From Bacteroidaceae bacterium (lineage in GTDB: Bacteria > Bacteroidota > Bacteroidia > Bacteroidales > Bacteroidaceae): DNA of 59,859 nucleotides. Below the pieces are notes generated by a model. It was given only the letters and a program-made list of their open reading frames with translations. It searched no databases and was not told the origin of the DNA. This document shows, one piece after another, positions 41,647 through 49,900 of the stretch. Both the position numbers and the translations under genes were made by a program. Location of the stretch: positions 1 to 59,859 of the forward strand of contig JAFWAX010000081.1 in assembly GCA_017507385.1 (NCBI GenBank), given 5' to 3'. Numbering within the stretch: the first letter of the stretch is position 1; every line of letters starts with the position of its first letter.

Positions 41647-43994
41647 GCTTTTTTCGATGCAGGTTTTCTTCCACGTTTAGCAGGAGCCTTGGCTGGCTGC
41701 GGAGTGTTAATGATTTCCATGCACTCTTCATAAGTAAGGCTTGCAGGCTCTTTTACCGACTTCGGAAGTTTGTAGTTTGCCCCCTTATATTTCAAGTAAG
41801 GTCCGAAACGGCCATTCATCACTTCCAATTCTGCATCTTCAGCAAAAGACTTGAGATGCGCTGCCGCTTCTCCCTTGCGGCGTTCATCTATAAGGGCGAT
41901 CGCTTTCTCAAGAGTGATTTCCATCGGATCAACATCTTTGGGGATGGATACATATTTCTTGGAATGAAGCACATAGGGTCCGAAACGGCCTGTTCCAACA
42001 GTAACTGTCTCTCCTTCAAAATCCCCTAAAGTGCGTGGGATCTTGAACAAACCCAACGCTTCTTCAAGCGTAATGGTTGCAATGCTTTGTCCCTTGTTCA
42101 GTTGAGCAAAACGGGGTTTTTCTGCTTCATTGGCAACACCAATCTGAACCATAGGTCCGAAGCGGCCAATCTTTACGCTGACAGGCTTTCCTGTGCCAGG
42201 TTCTTCGCCCAGCAAGCGTTCACCGACCTTATACTCGCTCTTTTCCTGAAGGGTGGCATCCACCATTGGCTCTAATTTTCCGTAGAACTCTCTCATCATC
42301 GACTGCCAATTCTCGCGTCCGTCAGCAATCTCATCGAATTCCTTCTCTACATTTGCAGTAAAATTATAGTCGATAATCTCAGGGAAGGAGTTGATGAGGA
42401 AATCGTTCACCACAGTACCGATATCGGTTGGCAGAAGCTTTCCTTTCTCATTGCCTACAACTTCTTTTTTCGAGAGTTTTTCCAATTTTCCCTTCGACAG
42501 CTTGATGATGCCAAACGTGCGCTCTTCTCCTTTCTTGTCGCCTTTCTCCACATACTCGCGCTGCTGAATGGTCGAGATGGTGGGGGCATAAGTAGAAGGG
42601 CGGCCTATTCCAAGTTCCTCCAGTTTCTTTACAAGACTGGCTTCTGTATAACGCAATGGATGCTGCGAGAAACGCTGAACGGCAACCATTTCCTTCATCT
42701 GCAGCTTTTCGCCCACTTTCACAGCAGGCAGCAATCCTTCAGGCTCTTCCACCTGATTTTCATCATCATAAGATTCACGATAAACACGCAGGAAACCATC
42801 AAAAGTAATCACTTCTCCTGTTGCAGTAAAGGAAACTGTCGAATCTTCATCAGCAGACAAGCTCTTCATTCCTATCGTGATTGTAGTTTTTTCAGCTTCG
42901 GCATCTGCCATCTGGCAAGCCACAGTACGCTTCCATATCAAGTCGTACAATCGCCTTTCCTGCGAATTGCCCGCAATTTCGTGTTCAGAGATGAAAGTCG
43001 GACGGATTGCTTCGTGTGCCTCCTGAGCACCTTTAGAGCTGGTATGGAACTGGCGAGGCTTGGAGTACTTCTCGCCGTGCATAGAAATGACTTCCTCCTT
43101 AGCAGTATTGATACAAAGCGAAGAAAGGTTGACCGAGTCGGTTCGCATGTAAGTAATGTGTCCCGATTCATACAGGTGCTGAGCAACCATCATGGTCTGC
43201 GAAACAGTAAAACCCAGTTTTCTGGCTGCTTCCTGCTGCAATGTAGAAGTTGTGAAAGGTGGCGCCGGGGTCTTCTTGACAGGCTTTTTCTCTATGTCTG
43301 TGATGAAGAACTCCCTGTCTTTGCATGACTCCAAGAACTTCTCCGCATCCTCTTCGGTCTTGAAGCCTTGACCCAGAGATGCCTTTATCTCCTGACCTTC
43401 AATCACAAAGATGGCACTGACACGATATGAAAATTCGCTTTTGAAATTCTCAATCTCCCTCTCGCGCTCCACAATAAGACGAACGGCAACACTCTGCACG
43501 CGTCCTGCGGAAAGACTAGGTTTCAGCTTCTTCCATAAGACTGGAGAAATCTTAAAGCCCACAATACGATCGAGCACACGACGAGCCTGCTGAGCATTCA
43601 CCAGCCCCATATCAATGGTACGGGGAGTTTCTATCGCCTTCAGAATGGCCGTCTTCGTAATTTCATGAAAAACAATTCTTTTTGCCGCCTTGGGATCAAT
43701 GCCCAGTACCTGGCTCAGATGCCAGCTGATAGCTTCCCCCTCGCGGTCTTCATCGGATGCAAGCCACACTGTCTCGGCTGCACTTGCCTCTTTTTTCAGC
43801 TCCTTCACCACCGACTCTTTATCCGATGGAATCTCGTATTCTGGAGAAAAATCATCAAGATTCACGCTCATCTCCTTTTTCTTCAAGTCGCGAATATGTC
43901 CATACGAAGACATCACCTTGAAATCTTTTCCCAGAAATTTCTCCAGCGTTTTTGCCTTCGCAGGAGACTCGACAATCACCAAATTCTTTTGCAT
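41643..43994 (-). CDS. topA: DNA topoisomerase I
   Basis: A 783-residue type IA topoisomerase that relaxes negative supercoils. The Toprim domain has VIVESPAKAKT and the acidic LASDEDREGEAI. The active-site Tyr282 is in GHITYMRTDSVNLS. The C-terminal part holds repeated GRFGP/YV-type segments (KIGRFGPMVQIG, TGRFGPYVLHS, NGRFGPYLKYKG) without Cys4 zinc fingers, then a basic tail KRGRKPASKKA. It is the first gene of a five-gene operon. Confidence 0.97.
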   Translation of the reverse strand: MQKNLVIVESPAKAKTLEKFLGKDFKVMSSYGHIRDLKKKEMSVNLDDFSPEYEIPSDKESVVKELKKEASAAETVWLASDEDREGEAISWHLSQVLGIDPKAAKRIVFHEITKTAILKAIETPRTIDMGLVNAQQARRVLDRIVGFKISPVLWKKLKPSLSAGRVQSVAVRLIVEREREIENFKSEFSYRVSAIFVIEGQEIKASLGQGFKTEEDAEKFLESCKDREFFITDIEKKPVKKTPAPPFTTSTLQQEAARKLGFTVSQTMMVAQHLYESGHITYMRTDSVNLSSLCINTAKEEVISMHGEKYSKPRQFHTSSKGAQEAHEAIRPTFISEHEIAGNSQERRLYDLIWKRTVACQMADAEAEKTTITIGMKSLSADEDSTVSFTATGEVITFDGFLRVYRESYDDENQVEEPEGLLPAVKVGEKLQMKEMVAVQRFSQHPLRYTEASLVKKLEELGIGRPSTYAPTISTIQQREYVEKGDKKGEERTFGIIKLSKGKLEKLSKKEVVGNEKGKLLPTDIGTVVNDFLINSFPEIIDYNFTANVEKEFDEIADGRENWQSMMREFYGKLEPMVDATLQEKSEYKVGERLLGEEPGTGKPVSVKIGRFGPMVQIGVANEAEKPRFAQLNKGQSIATITLEEALGLFKIPRTLGDFEGETVTVGTGRFGPYVLHSKKYVSIPKDVDPMEITLEKAIALIDERRKGEAAAHLKSFAEDAELEVMNGRFGPYLKYKGANYKLPKSVKEPASLTYEECMEIINTPQPAKAPAKRGRKPASKKA

Positions 43995-44073
43995 AATATA
44001 TTTACATCTTTATTTCACATCAAACTTCACCTCATGAAGCCCTTATCCCAACGGCTTTTCGGCAAATCGGGTG

Positions 44074-44081
44074 CAAAGGTA
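44074..44081 (-). promoter_or_regulatory. -7 box of the topA operon
   Basis: TACCTTTG at 44081-44074 on the minus strand, with an A/T-rich upstream region. The leader is about 75 nt. Confidence 0.65.
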
Positions 44082-44214
44082 AATATTTTTTTTATTCCTT
44101 ATATATAATAATGTGTAAATTTTCAGAAAAATAATAAAAACATCCATTTACATTCAAACTAAATTCCACTTCCCAGCAGCAAGCTACACTTTAGCCTCAT
44201 CACTACGCCCACAC

Positions 44215-44284
44215 CGTGCACATAATATTTAAAACACCGCCTACGAAATATTTCGCGCACGGTGTTTTAAATATTATGTGCACG
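44215..44284. mobile_element. Palindromic element, copy 3 (core only)
   Basis: A 25-nt arm, CGTGCACATAATATTTAAAA plus CACCG (44215-44239), is the exact inverse of 44260-44284. The loop holds a second palindrome CGAAATATTTCG (44244-44255). It shares the ATAATATTTAAAACACCG core with copies 1 and 2 but lacks their TTCGACGAATTA-type ends. It lies between the divergent topA and xylan-operon promoters. Confidence 0.9.
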
Positions 44285-44613
44285 AAGGACATATATAGCA
44301 CACCTGCGTAAAAATCTTTATCAGCGCACGAAAAAGGGCATCAACCTGCTAAAAAACATTCTTCCACATATAAAACAATAAAAGAATCCAAAATGTCTCG
44401 TTTCAGACGATTTCTGTTGCTCACATCAAAAGAATCTCCTTTTTGCAAAAAAACACCCATCAAATGCCTTTGAACCAAAATAAGTGTAAAAACATCGATG
44501 GAATCGGCTTTTTTTACAACTTTCCATCAAAATCACCATTCACTTTCCCTTCCAAATAAATTAAAATACAAAAAAAAGTTACAAAAGTGTGACTTACATA
44601 TTTATAAAAAAGT

Positions 44614-44621
44614 TAAATTTG
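44614..44621 (+). promoter_or_regulatory. Probable -7 box of the xylan operon
   Basis: TAAATTTG at 44614-44621, 50 nt before the symporter ATG. No TTTG is found at -33, as expected for a promoter that needs an activator. The rest of 44285-44600 is A/T-rich with no gene visible. Confidence 0.5.
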
Positions 44622-44671
44622 CATTCGGAAACTATCTTTTATTAGCCAACATTAACAAGTCTATAATCAAA

Positions 44672-46075
44672 ATGGCAACAGAAAATTTAACTCAAGAAGC
44701 TAAAGGCTTCTACAAGCTGAGCTGGCTTCAGCGCATCGGCTTCGGATCTGGAGACCTTGCTCAGAACCTTATTTTTCAAACAGTAGCATGCTACTTAATG
44801 CTTTACCTAGTTACAGTCTTAAAAATCAGCCCTGCTTTTGTCGGCAACTTGATTCTCGTAGTTCGACTCATTGACTGTTTCTGGAGTCCCGTAGTAGGGC
44901 GTTATATCGATAACCACAACCCCAAATTAGGAAAGTACCGTTCGTACCTTCTTTACGGCGGCATTCCTCTTACTGTCGCTGCCTGCTTGTTGATGCTCCC
45001 TCAAGCAGCTACTTGGTCCATAACCATGAAGACTATTTATGCTACAGTCAGCTATACCGTATTGAGCATGATTTATTCTGTAGTTAATATTCCTTATGGC
45101 TCCATCATGGCAAGTATGACCCGTGACAACGATGAAGTGCTCAAGCTCACATCTACACGAATGGTATGTGCCAATATTGGCCAGATTGTCGTTCAGGCCG
45201 GCTTCCCTATCGGACTTGCGATGGTTGCTCACACCGTGATTGACTGGAATCAGGCAACATTTATGGCTATTGGCACAATTCCTGCTTTCATCATCTTGCC
45301 ATCTTTGCCTTTATTGAAGAGCTGGCTGGGCAAGAAAGGCCTTTATTACCTGCTTCTTTCTATCGGTTTCATCGGATTTGCAGTATTGTTCATCATTGGT
45401 AAATTCTTTGATGTGGAAGGCTGCAATACCATCGTTCAGATTGCAAAAGTAATGACAGGAGTTGGACTCCTCGTGGGTTCGCTGATGTGGGCACTTGTTC
45501 CTGAAGTTATTACAGAGGCTGAATATCGTACAGGAAACAGACCTGCCGCTACAGTAAACGCCCTTGCTGGCGTTGCCTTCAAGGCTGGTTTCTCATTAGC
45601 TGGCTGGATTACTCCATTGGTAATGGGCATGATTGGCTTTGACCTGGCTACAGAGGACTCTGCTCTGCCTATCAATCCAGATGCTTGGTTTACTGTTACA
45701 TGCGTGTTTGCCCTCGTTGGCTTTGCCCTTTTGACCCTTTGCTTCATGGGGTGTAAAGAAAGAATTGCCACAACACCAGAAAAACCTGTTACTTATGGCG
45801 AGATGTTTGCAGAGTTCAAGGCAAACAAGTGCCTCCAATTAGTGCTTAGCATCTTCATTGTTGTGTTCTTGGCATCATTTATCAGTGCACCAGTAAATGC
45901 TTATTATACAAAACTGGCTAATTATTCAGAAATTGCACAAAATGCCATTCTATGGTTCACTTGTATCATCCCAGCCGTTCTTCTCATTGTTGTAGGATTC
46001 CTTATTTATAAGTATCCTCTTACAGATGAAAAGCTTGACGAAATCAACAAGGCGATTGAAGCACGCTCAGAATAA
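44672..46075 (+). CDS. GPH-family sugar:cation symporter (xyloside uptake)
   Basis: A 467-residue, 12-span member of the glycoside-pentoside-hexuronide (GPH) family. The N-terminal FGSGDLAQNLIFQTVACYLM is the family signature, followed by DCFWSPVVGRYIDNHNPKLG and SVVNIPYGSIMASMTRD. The ATG at 44672 is preferred, because the upstream in-frame codons from 44498 cross the promoter. Placed before a xylanase and a cytoplasmic GH43, it probably imports xylo-oligosaccharides with Na+ or H+. In Prevotella bryantii a Na:galactoside-type symporter gene (xynD) is found in the same setting. Confidence 0.92.
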   Translation: MATENLTQEAKGFYKLSWLQRIGFGSGDLAQNLIFQTVACYLMLYLVTVLKISPAFVGNLILVVRLIDCFWSPVVGRYIDNHNPKLGKYRSYLLYGGIPLTVAACLLMLPQAATWSITMKTIYATVSYTVLSMIYSVVNIPYGSIMASMTRDNDEVLKLTSTRMVCANIGQIVVQAGFPIGLAMVAHTVIDWNQATFMAIGTIPAFIILPSLPLLKSWLGKKGLYYLLLSIGFIGFAVLFIIGKFFDVEGCNTIVQIAKVMTGVGLLVGSLMWALVPEVITEAEYRTGNRPAATVNALAGVAFKAGFSLAGWITPLVMGMIGFDLATEDSALPINPDAWFTVTCVFALVGFALLTLCFMGCKERIATTPEKPVTYGEMFAEFKANKCLQLVLSIFIVVFLASFISAPVNAYYTKLANYSEIAQNAILWFTCIIPAVLLIVVGFLIYKYPLTDEKLDEINKAIEARSE

Positions 46076-46087
46076 AATACTGGAAAG

Positions 46088-47284
46088 ATGAAAAAAGCAT
46101 TATATTTATTGGCAGGACTCGCTTTCAGCGCACAATGGGCCAACGCGCAATCACTTCAGGAGGCTTACAAAGACTATTTTCGAGTTGGAGTCAGCGTCAA
46201 TCAATGGGAAGTTAAGGCAGAAAAGGAAATCAAGGAAGGCATCAGCTATTCAGGCGCAGTCAGTCTTGACCAAACTGCCGATTACGAACAGATAGCCCAA
46301 CATTTTGGCTGGGTTGTCCCTGAAAATTGCATGAAATGCGAAGTTATACACCCTCAAGAAGGAGTATACGACTTCACGCTTGCCGATCAGCTTGTAGACA
46401 AAGCTCTAGCCAACGGGCAGCAAGTAATAGGCCACTGCTTAATATGGCATTCTCAGTGCCCACCTTGGTTCTTTGTTGACGAAGAAGGGAAGCAAGTGTC
46501 AGCAGAGGTTTTGAAGAAGCGCATGCGTGACCACATCTTCACCATCCTCGGCCATTTCCGCGGAAGAATCGTAGGCTGGGACGTTGTCAATGAAGCGTTC
46601 GAGGACAATGGTTCGCTTCGCCGCAGCAAGTTCTACCAGATTCTTGGCGAAGACTTCATCCCACTGGCATTCCAATACGCTCATGAAGCAGACCCGACCA
46701 TCGAGCTTTATTACAACGACTACTCCATGAATAAGCCAGCCAAGGTGGAAGGCGTAGTGAACTTCTTCCGCCCATTGGTAGCAAAGGGTCTCCCTATTCA
46801 TGCTATCGGAATGCAGGGACACATGATTTACGGCGATGGTGACTACGTGCAACAATACACCCACTCCATCAAGACCATTGCAAGCATCGGACTTAAATCA
46901 CAGTTCACAGAACTTGACCTCACAATGCTTCCTAACCCATTTGGATTCTCTGGCGCAAACATCAGCGACCAGGCTGCTTACAAAAAGGCAATGGATCCCT
47001 ATCAAGACGGTCTGCCCAAAGAAAAGCAGGAACAGTTCGACCAGTTCTGGCTCGACTTCTTCCAGATGCTCATAGACAACAAGGAGAACGTTCTGAGAGC
47101 CACATTCTGGTGCTTCAACGATGCAAAATCATGGAAGAACGACTTCCCAATCAAGGGACGTACAGATTACGCCACACTATGGGATCGCCAAAGCAAAGCT
47201 AAGCCAACCGTGCAGAAGCTCATCGACATGGCTGAATCTCTGGAAAAGAAAAATAAAAAAGAAAAAAAGTCCAACAAAAACTAA
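46088..47284 (+). CDS. Exported GH10 endo-1,4-beta-xylanase
   Basis: A 398-residue enzyme with a type I-like signal peptide (MKKALYLLAGLAFSAQWANA) and a GH10 barrel. The acid/base Glu169 lies in GWDVVNEAF and the nucleophile Glu275 in QFTELDL. Substrate-binding HCLIWHSQCPPWFF is also typical. There is no binding module, and the C-terminus is a lysine tail. It cuts xylan to xylo-oligosaccharides, probably in the periplasm, since no lipobox or T9SS tail is seen. It starts 12 nt after the symporter stop. Confidence 0.95.
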   Translation: MKKALYLLAGLAFSAQWANAQSLQEAYKDYFRVGVSVNQWEVKAEKEIKEGISYSGAVSLDQTADYEQIAQHFGWVVPENCMKCEVIHPQEGVYDFTLADQLVDKALANGQQVIGHCLIWHSQCPPWFFVDEEGKQVSAEVLKKRMRDHIFTILGHFRGRIVGWDVVNEAFEDNGSLRRSKFYQILGEDFIPLAFQYAHEADPTIELYYNDYSMNKPAKVEGVVNFFRPLVAKGLPIHAIGMQGHMIYGDGDYVQQYTHSIKTIASIGLKSQFTELDLTMLPNPFGFSGANISDQAAYKKAMDPYQDGLPKEKQEQFDQFWLDFFQMLIDNKENVLRATFWCFNDAKSWKNDFPIKGRTDYATLWDRQSKAKPTVQKLIDMAESLEKKNKKEKKSNKN

Positions 47285-47294
47285 AATAAACATT

Positions 47295-48329
47295 ATGGAA
47301 GGAAAAAAATATCTCTATCCCAGCGATTATATGGCCGACCCATCGGCACATGTGTTTAACGACCGTCTTTACATCTACCCCAGCCATGACTGGGATGCTG
47401 GTGAATGCGAAGACGATGATGGTGGACATTTCCAGATGCGTGACTACCATGTCCTCTCATTCGACGACTTAGAGAACGGACAGGCGACAGACCACGGTGT
47501 TATCCTCGATGTGGATCAAGTGGCATGGGCAGAAAAGCAGATGTGGGACAGCGATGTAGTCGAAAAAGACGGCAAGTACTACCTCGTTTTCTCTGCTAAA
47601 GGCTACGATGGCGTGTTCCGTCTTGGTTTGGCCGTAGCAGACAAGCCAGAAGGTCCATTCATTCCACAAGAACATCCAATTCGTGGTTCTTTCTCTATCG
47701 ACCCTTGTGTCTTCAAAGATGAGGATGGAAGTATCTACACTTATTTCGGCGGACTCTGGGGAGGCCAACTGCAGTGGTGGCAGCCTCTCGCTCAGGGGAA
47801 TGCACCCATCCCCGGCAAATACGGCGATCAGAATGGACTCATTGACTTAGGTCCTGCTGCCGACAGAAAGACACAGATTTTTGCAAAACCTGATGCTCCA
47901 GCCCTCCCAAGCGCTGTGGTTAAGATGAGCGATGATATGCAGTTTGCTGAAGCACCACGACAGGTTCTCATTCTCGACAAAAACGGAGAACCAATGAAAG
48001 CAGGCGACCCACATCGTTTCTTTGAGGCTTCATGGATGCACAAATATAAGGGTAAGTACTACTTCTCTTACTCTACTGGAGACAGCCACTTCCTCTGCTA
48101 TGCTACTGGTGACAATCCTTATGGTCCTTTCACTTACCAAGGCGTCATCATGACTCCGGTTGTAGGTTGGACAACTCACCATGCTATCGCAGAGTACAAA
48201 GGCAAGTGGTATATTTTCCATCATGACTGTGTGCCATCAAACGACAAGACTTGGCTCCGTTCACTCAAAGTTTGTGAACTCCATTACAACGAAGACGGCA
48301 GCATCCAGCCAATTGAAGGATTGGACTAA
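47295..48329 (+). CDS. Cytoplasmic GH43 beta-xylosidase/arabinofuranosidase
   Basis: A 344-residue GH43 five-bladed propeller enzyme without a signal peptide. The base Asp15 is in MADPSAHVF, Asp136 in SIDPCVFKD tunes the acid, and the proton donor Glu244 is in FFEASWM. The frame is open from 47121 inside the xylanase, but the family start is ATG 47295, 10 nt after that gene. It probably releases xylose from imported oligomers. Arabinosidase activity cannot be excluded from the sequence. Confidence 0.92.
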   Translation: MEGKKYLYPSDYMADPSAHVFNDRLYIYPSHDWDAGECEDDDGGHFQMRDYHVLSFDDLENGQATDHGVILDVDQVAWAEKQMWDSDVVEKDGKYYLVFSAKGYDGVFRLGLAVADKPEGPFIPQEHPIRGSFSIDPCVFKDEDGSIYTYFGGLWGGQLQWWQPLAQGNAPIPGKYGDQNGLIDLGPAADRKTQIFAKPDAPALPSAVVKMSDDMQFAEAPRQVLILDKNGEPMKAGDPHRFFEASWMHKYKGKYYFSYSTGDSHFLCYATGDNPYGPFTYQGVIMTPVVGWTTHHAIAEYKGKWYIFHHDCVPSNDKTWLRSLKVCELHYNEDGSIQPIEGLD

Positions 48330-48363
48330 ATCATGAATCAAAATTCTAAATATCAATAAGAAT

Positions 48364-49842
48364 ATGTATTTATTAGGTTACGATATAGGCACTTCATCTG
48401 TCAAAGCATCGCTCGTTGATGCGCAGAGCGGACAGACCATCGCAAGTGCACAATACCCTGATGCAGAGGCACCTATCATTGCCAAACAACCAGGCTGGGC
48501 AGAACAGGAACCAGAAATGTGGTGGGACGAACTCAAGCAAGCAACAGCACGCGTGGCTACAAAAGCAGGCGGTTCTCTTGCAGACGTGAAAGCCATTGGC
48601 ATCTCTTACCAGATGCACGGACTTGTGTGCGTTGATAAGGACGGCACTCCACTCCGCCCATCCATCATCTGGTGTGACGGAAGAGCCGTTCCATACGGAA
48701 ACAAGGCTTTCGAAACTATTGGCGGCGAAAAATGCCTTCAGCACCTCCTCAATTCTCCAGGAAACTTCACCGCAGCAAAACTTGCGTGGGTGAAGGAGAA
48801 CGAGCCTGAATTATTTGCCAAGATAGACAAAATCATGCTCCCGGGCGACTACATAGCCATGAAGTTGTCAGGCGGTGACAAAAAAACAACCATATCAGGT
48901 CTCTCAGAAGGCATGTTCTGGGATTTCCAGAACAACGAAGTAAGCAAGGATGTGATGAACCACTTCGGATTCTCCGATGACATCATCGCAGAAATCGTTC
49001 CTACCTTCTCCGTACAGAGCACAGTGTGCCAAGCCATTGCTGACGAACTCGGCATCCCAGCTGGCACTCCTATCTCTTACCGCGGTGGTGACCAGCCTAA
49101 CAACGCACTCTCGCTCAACGTAATGAAGCCTGGAGAGATTGCTGCCACAGGCGGCACTTCCGGTGTTGTGTACGGTGTGCTTGGCGAGGTGAACTACGAC
49201 AAGCTCTCACGCGTCAACACCTTCGCACATGTTAATCATGCGGCAGACCAGACACGCCTCGGCGTTCTTCTCTGCATCAACGGAACAGGCATCCTCAATG
49301 CTTGGATGAAGCGCACCGTTGCCCCCGAAGGCATTTCCTATGGAGAAATGAACGACTTGGCAGAAAGCGTTCCAGTAGGTGCAGAAGGGCTCTCTATCAT
49401 CCCATTCGGCAACGGCGCAGAACGAGTGCTCCAGAACGAAAACCCTGGCGCATCTGTTCATGGCATCAACTTCAACATCCACAACAAAGCCCACATGCTC
49501 CGCGCAGCACAGGAAGGCATCGCTTTCTCTTTTGCTTACGGCATGGACATCATGGCTAAAATGGGAATGGAAATCAAGACCATCAAGGCCGGACATGCAA
49601 ACCTGTTCCTATCACCTCTGTTCCGCCGCACTCTTGCAGCAGTAACAGGTGCAACCATCGAATTGTACGAAACTGACGGTTCCGTCGGTGCGGCCTATGG
49701 TGCTGGCATCGGCGCTGGCATCTACAAGGACAGCGACGAGGCATTCAAGACGCTCAAGCATATCGCAACCATCCAGCCTGAGGCTGATTGCGAACCTTAC
49801 AAGGCTGCATACAAGCTGTGGGTTGAGCGACTCGGAAAGTAA
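48364..49842 (+). CDS. xylB: Xylulokinase
   Basis: A 492-residue FGGY kinase that phosphorylates D-xylulose. The N-terminal phosphate loop GYDIGTSSVKASLVDA, the xylulokinase-specific YQMHGLVCVD, WCDGRAV, the catalytic RGGDQPNNA and the C-terminal GAAYGAGIGAG are all present. It is the last gene of the symporter-GH10-GH43-xylB operon. XylA lies about 9 kb further on the same strand rather than next to it. Confidence 0.96.
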   Translation: MYLLGYDIGTSSVKASLVDAQSGQTIASAQYPDAEAPIIAKQPGWAEQEPEMWWDELKQATARVATKAGGSLADVKAIGISYQMHGLVCVDKDGTPLRPSIIWCDGRAVPYGNKAFETIGGEKCLQHLLNSPGNFTAAKLAWVKENEPELFAKIDKIMLPGDYIAMKLSGGDKKTTISGLSEGMFWDFQNNEVSKDVMNHFGFSDDIIAEIVPTFSVQSTVCQAIADELGIPAGTPISYRGGDQPNNALSLNVMKPGEIAATGGTSGVVYGVLGEVNYDKLSRVNTFAHVNHAADQTRLGVLLCINGTGILNAWMKRTVAPEGISYGEMNDLAESVPVGAEGLSIIPFGNGAERVLQNENPGASVHGINFNIHNKAHMLRAAQEGIAFSFAYGMDIMAKMGMEIKTIKAGHANLFLSPLFRRTLAAVTGATIELYETDGSVGAAYGAGIGAGIYKDSDEAFKTLKHIATIQPEADCEPYKAAYKLWVERLGK

Positions 49843-49863
49843 AAGAAGATTCATATAGACATC

Positions 49864-49900
49864 AAAAGATGCTGATTCTCATCGAATCAGCATCTTTTTT
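49864..49900. terminator. Terminator of the xylan operon overlapping the CotH gene end
   Basis: AAAGATGCTGATT (49865-49877) pairs with AATCAGCATCTTT (49885-49897) across CTCATCG, followed by TTTG. The stop of the CotH-kinase gene on the other strand (49879-49881) lies in the loop, so its last codons form one arm. Confidence 0.9.
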
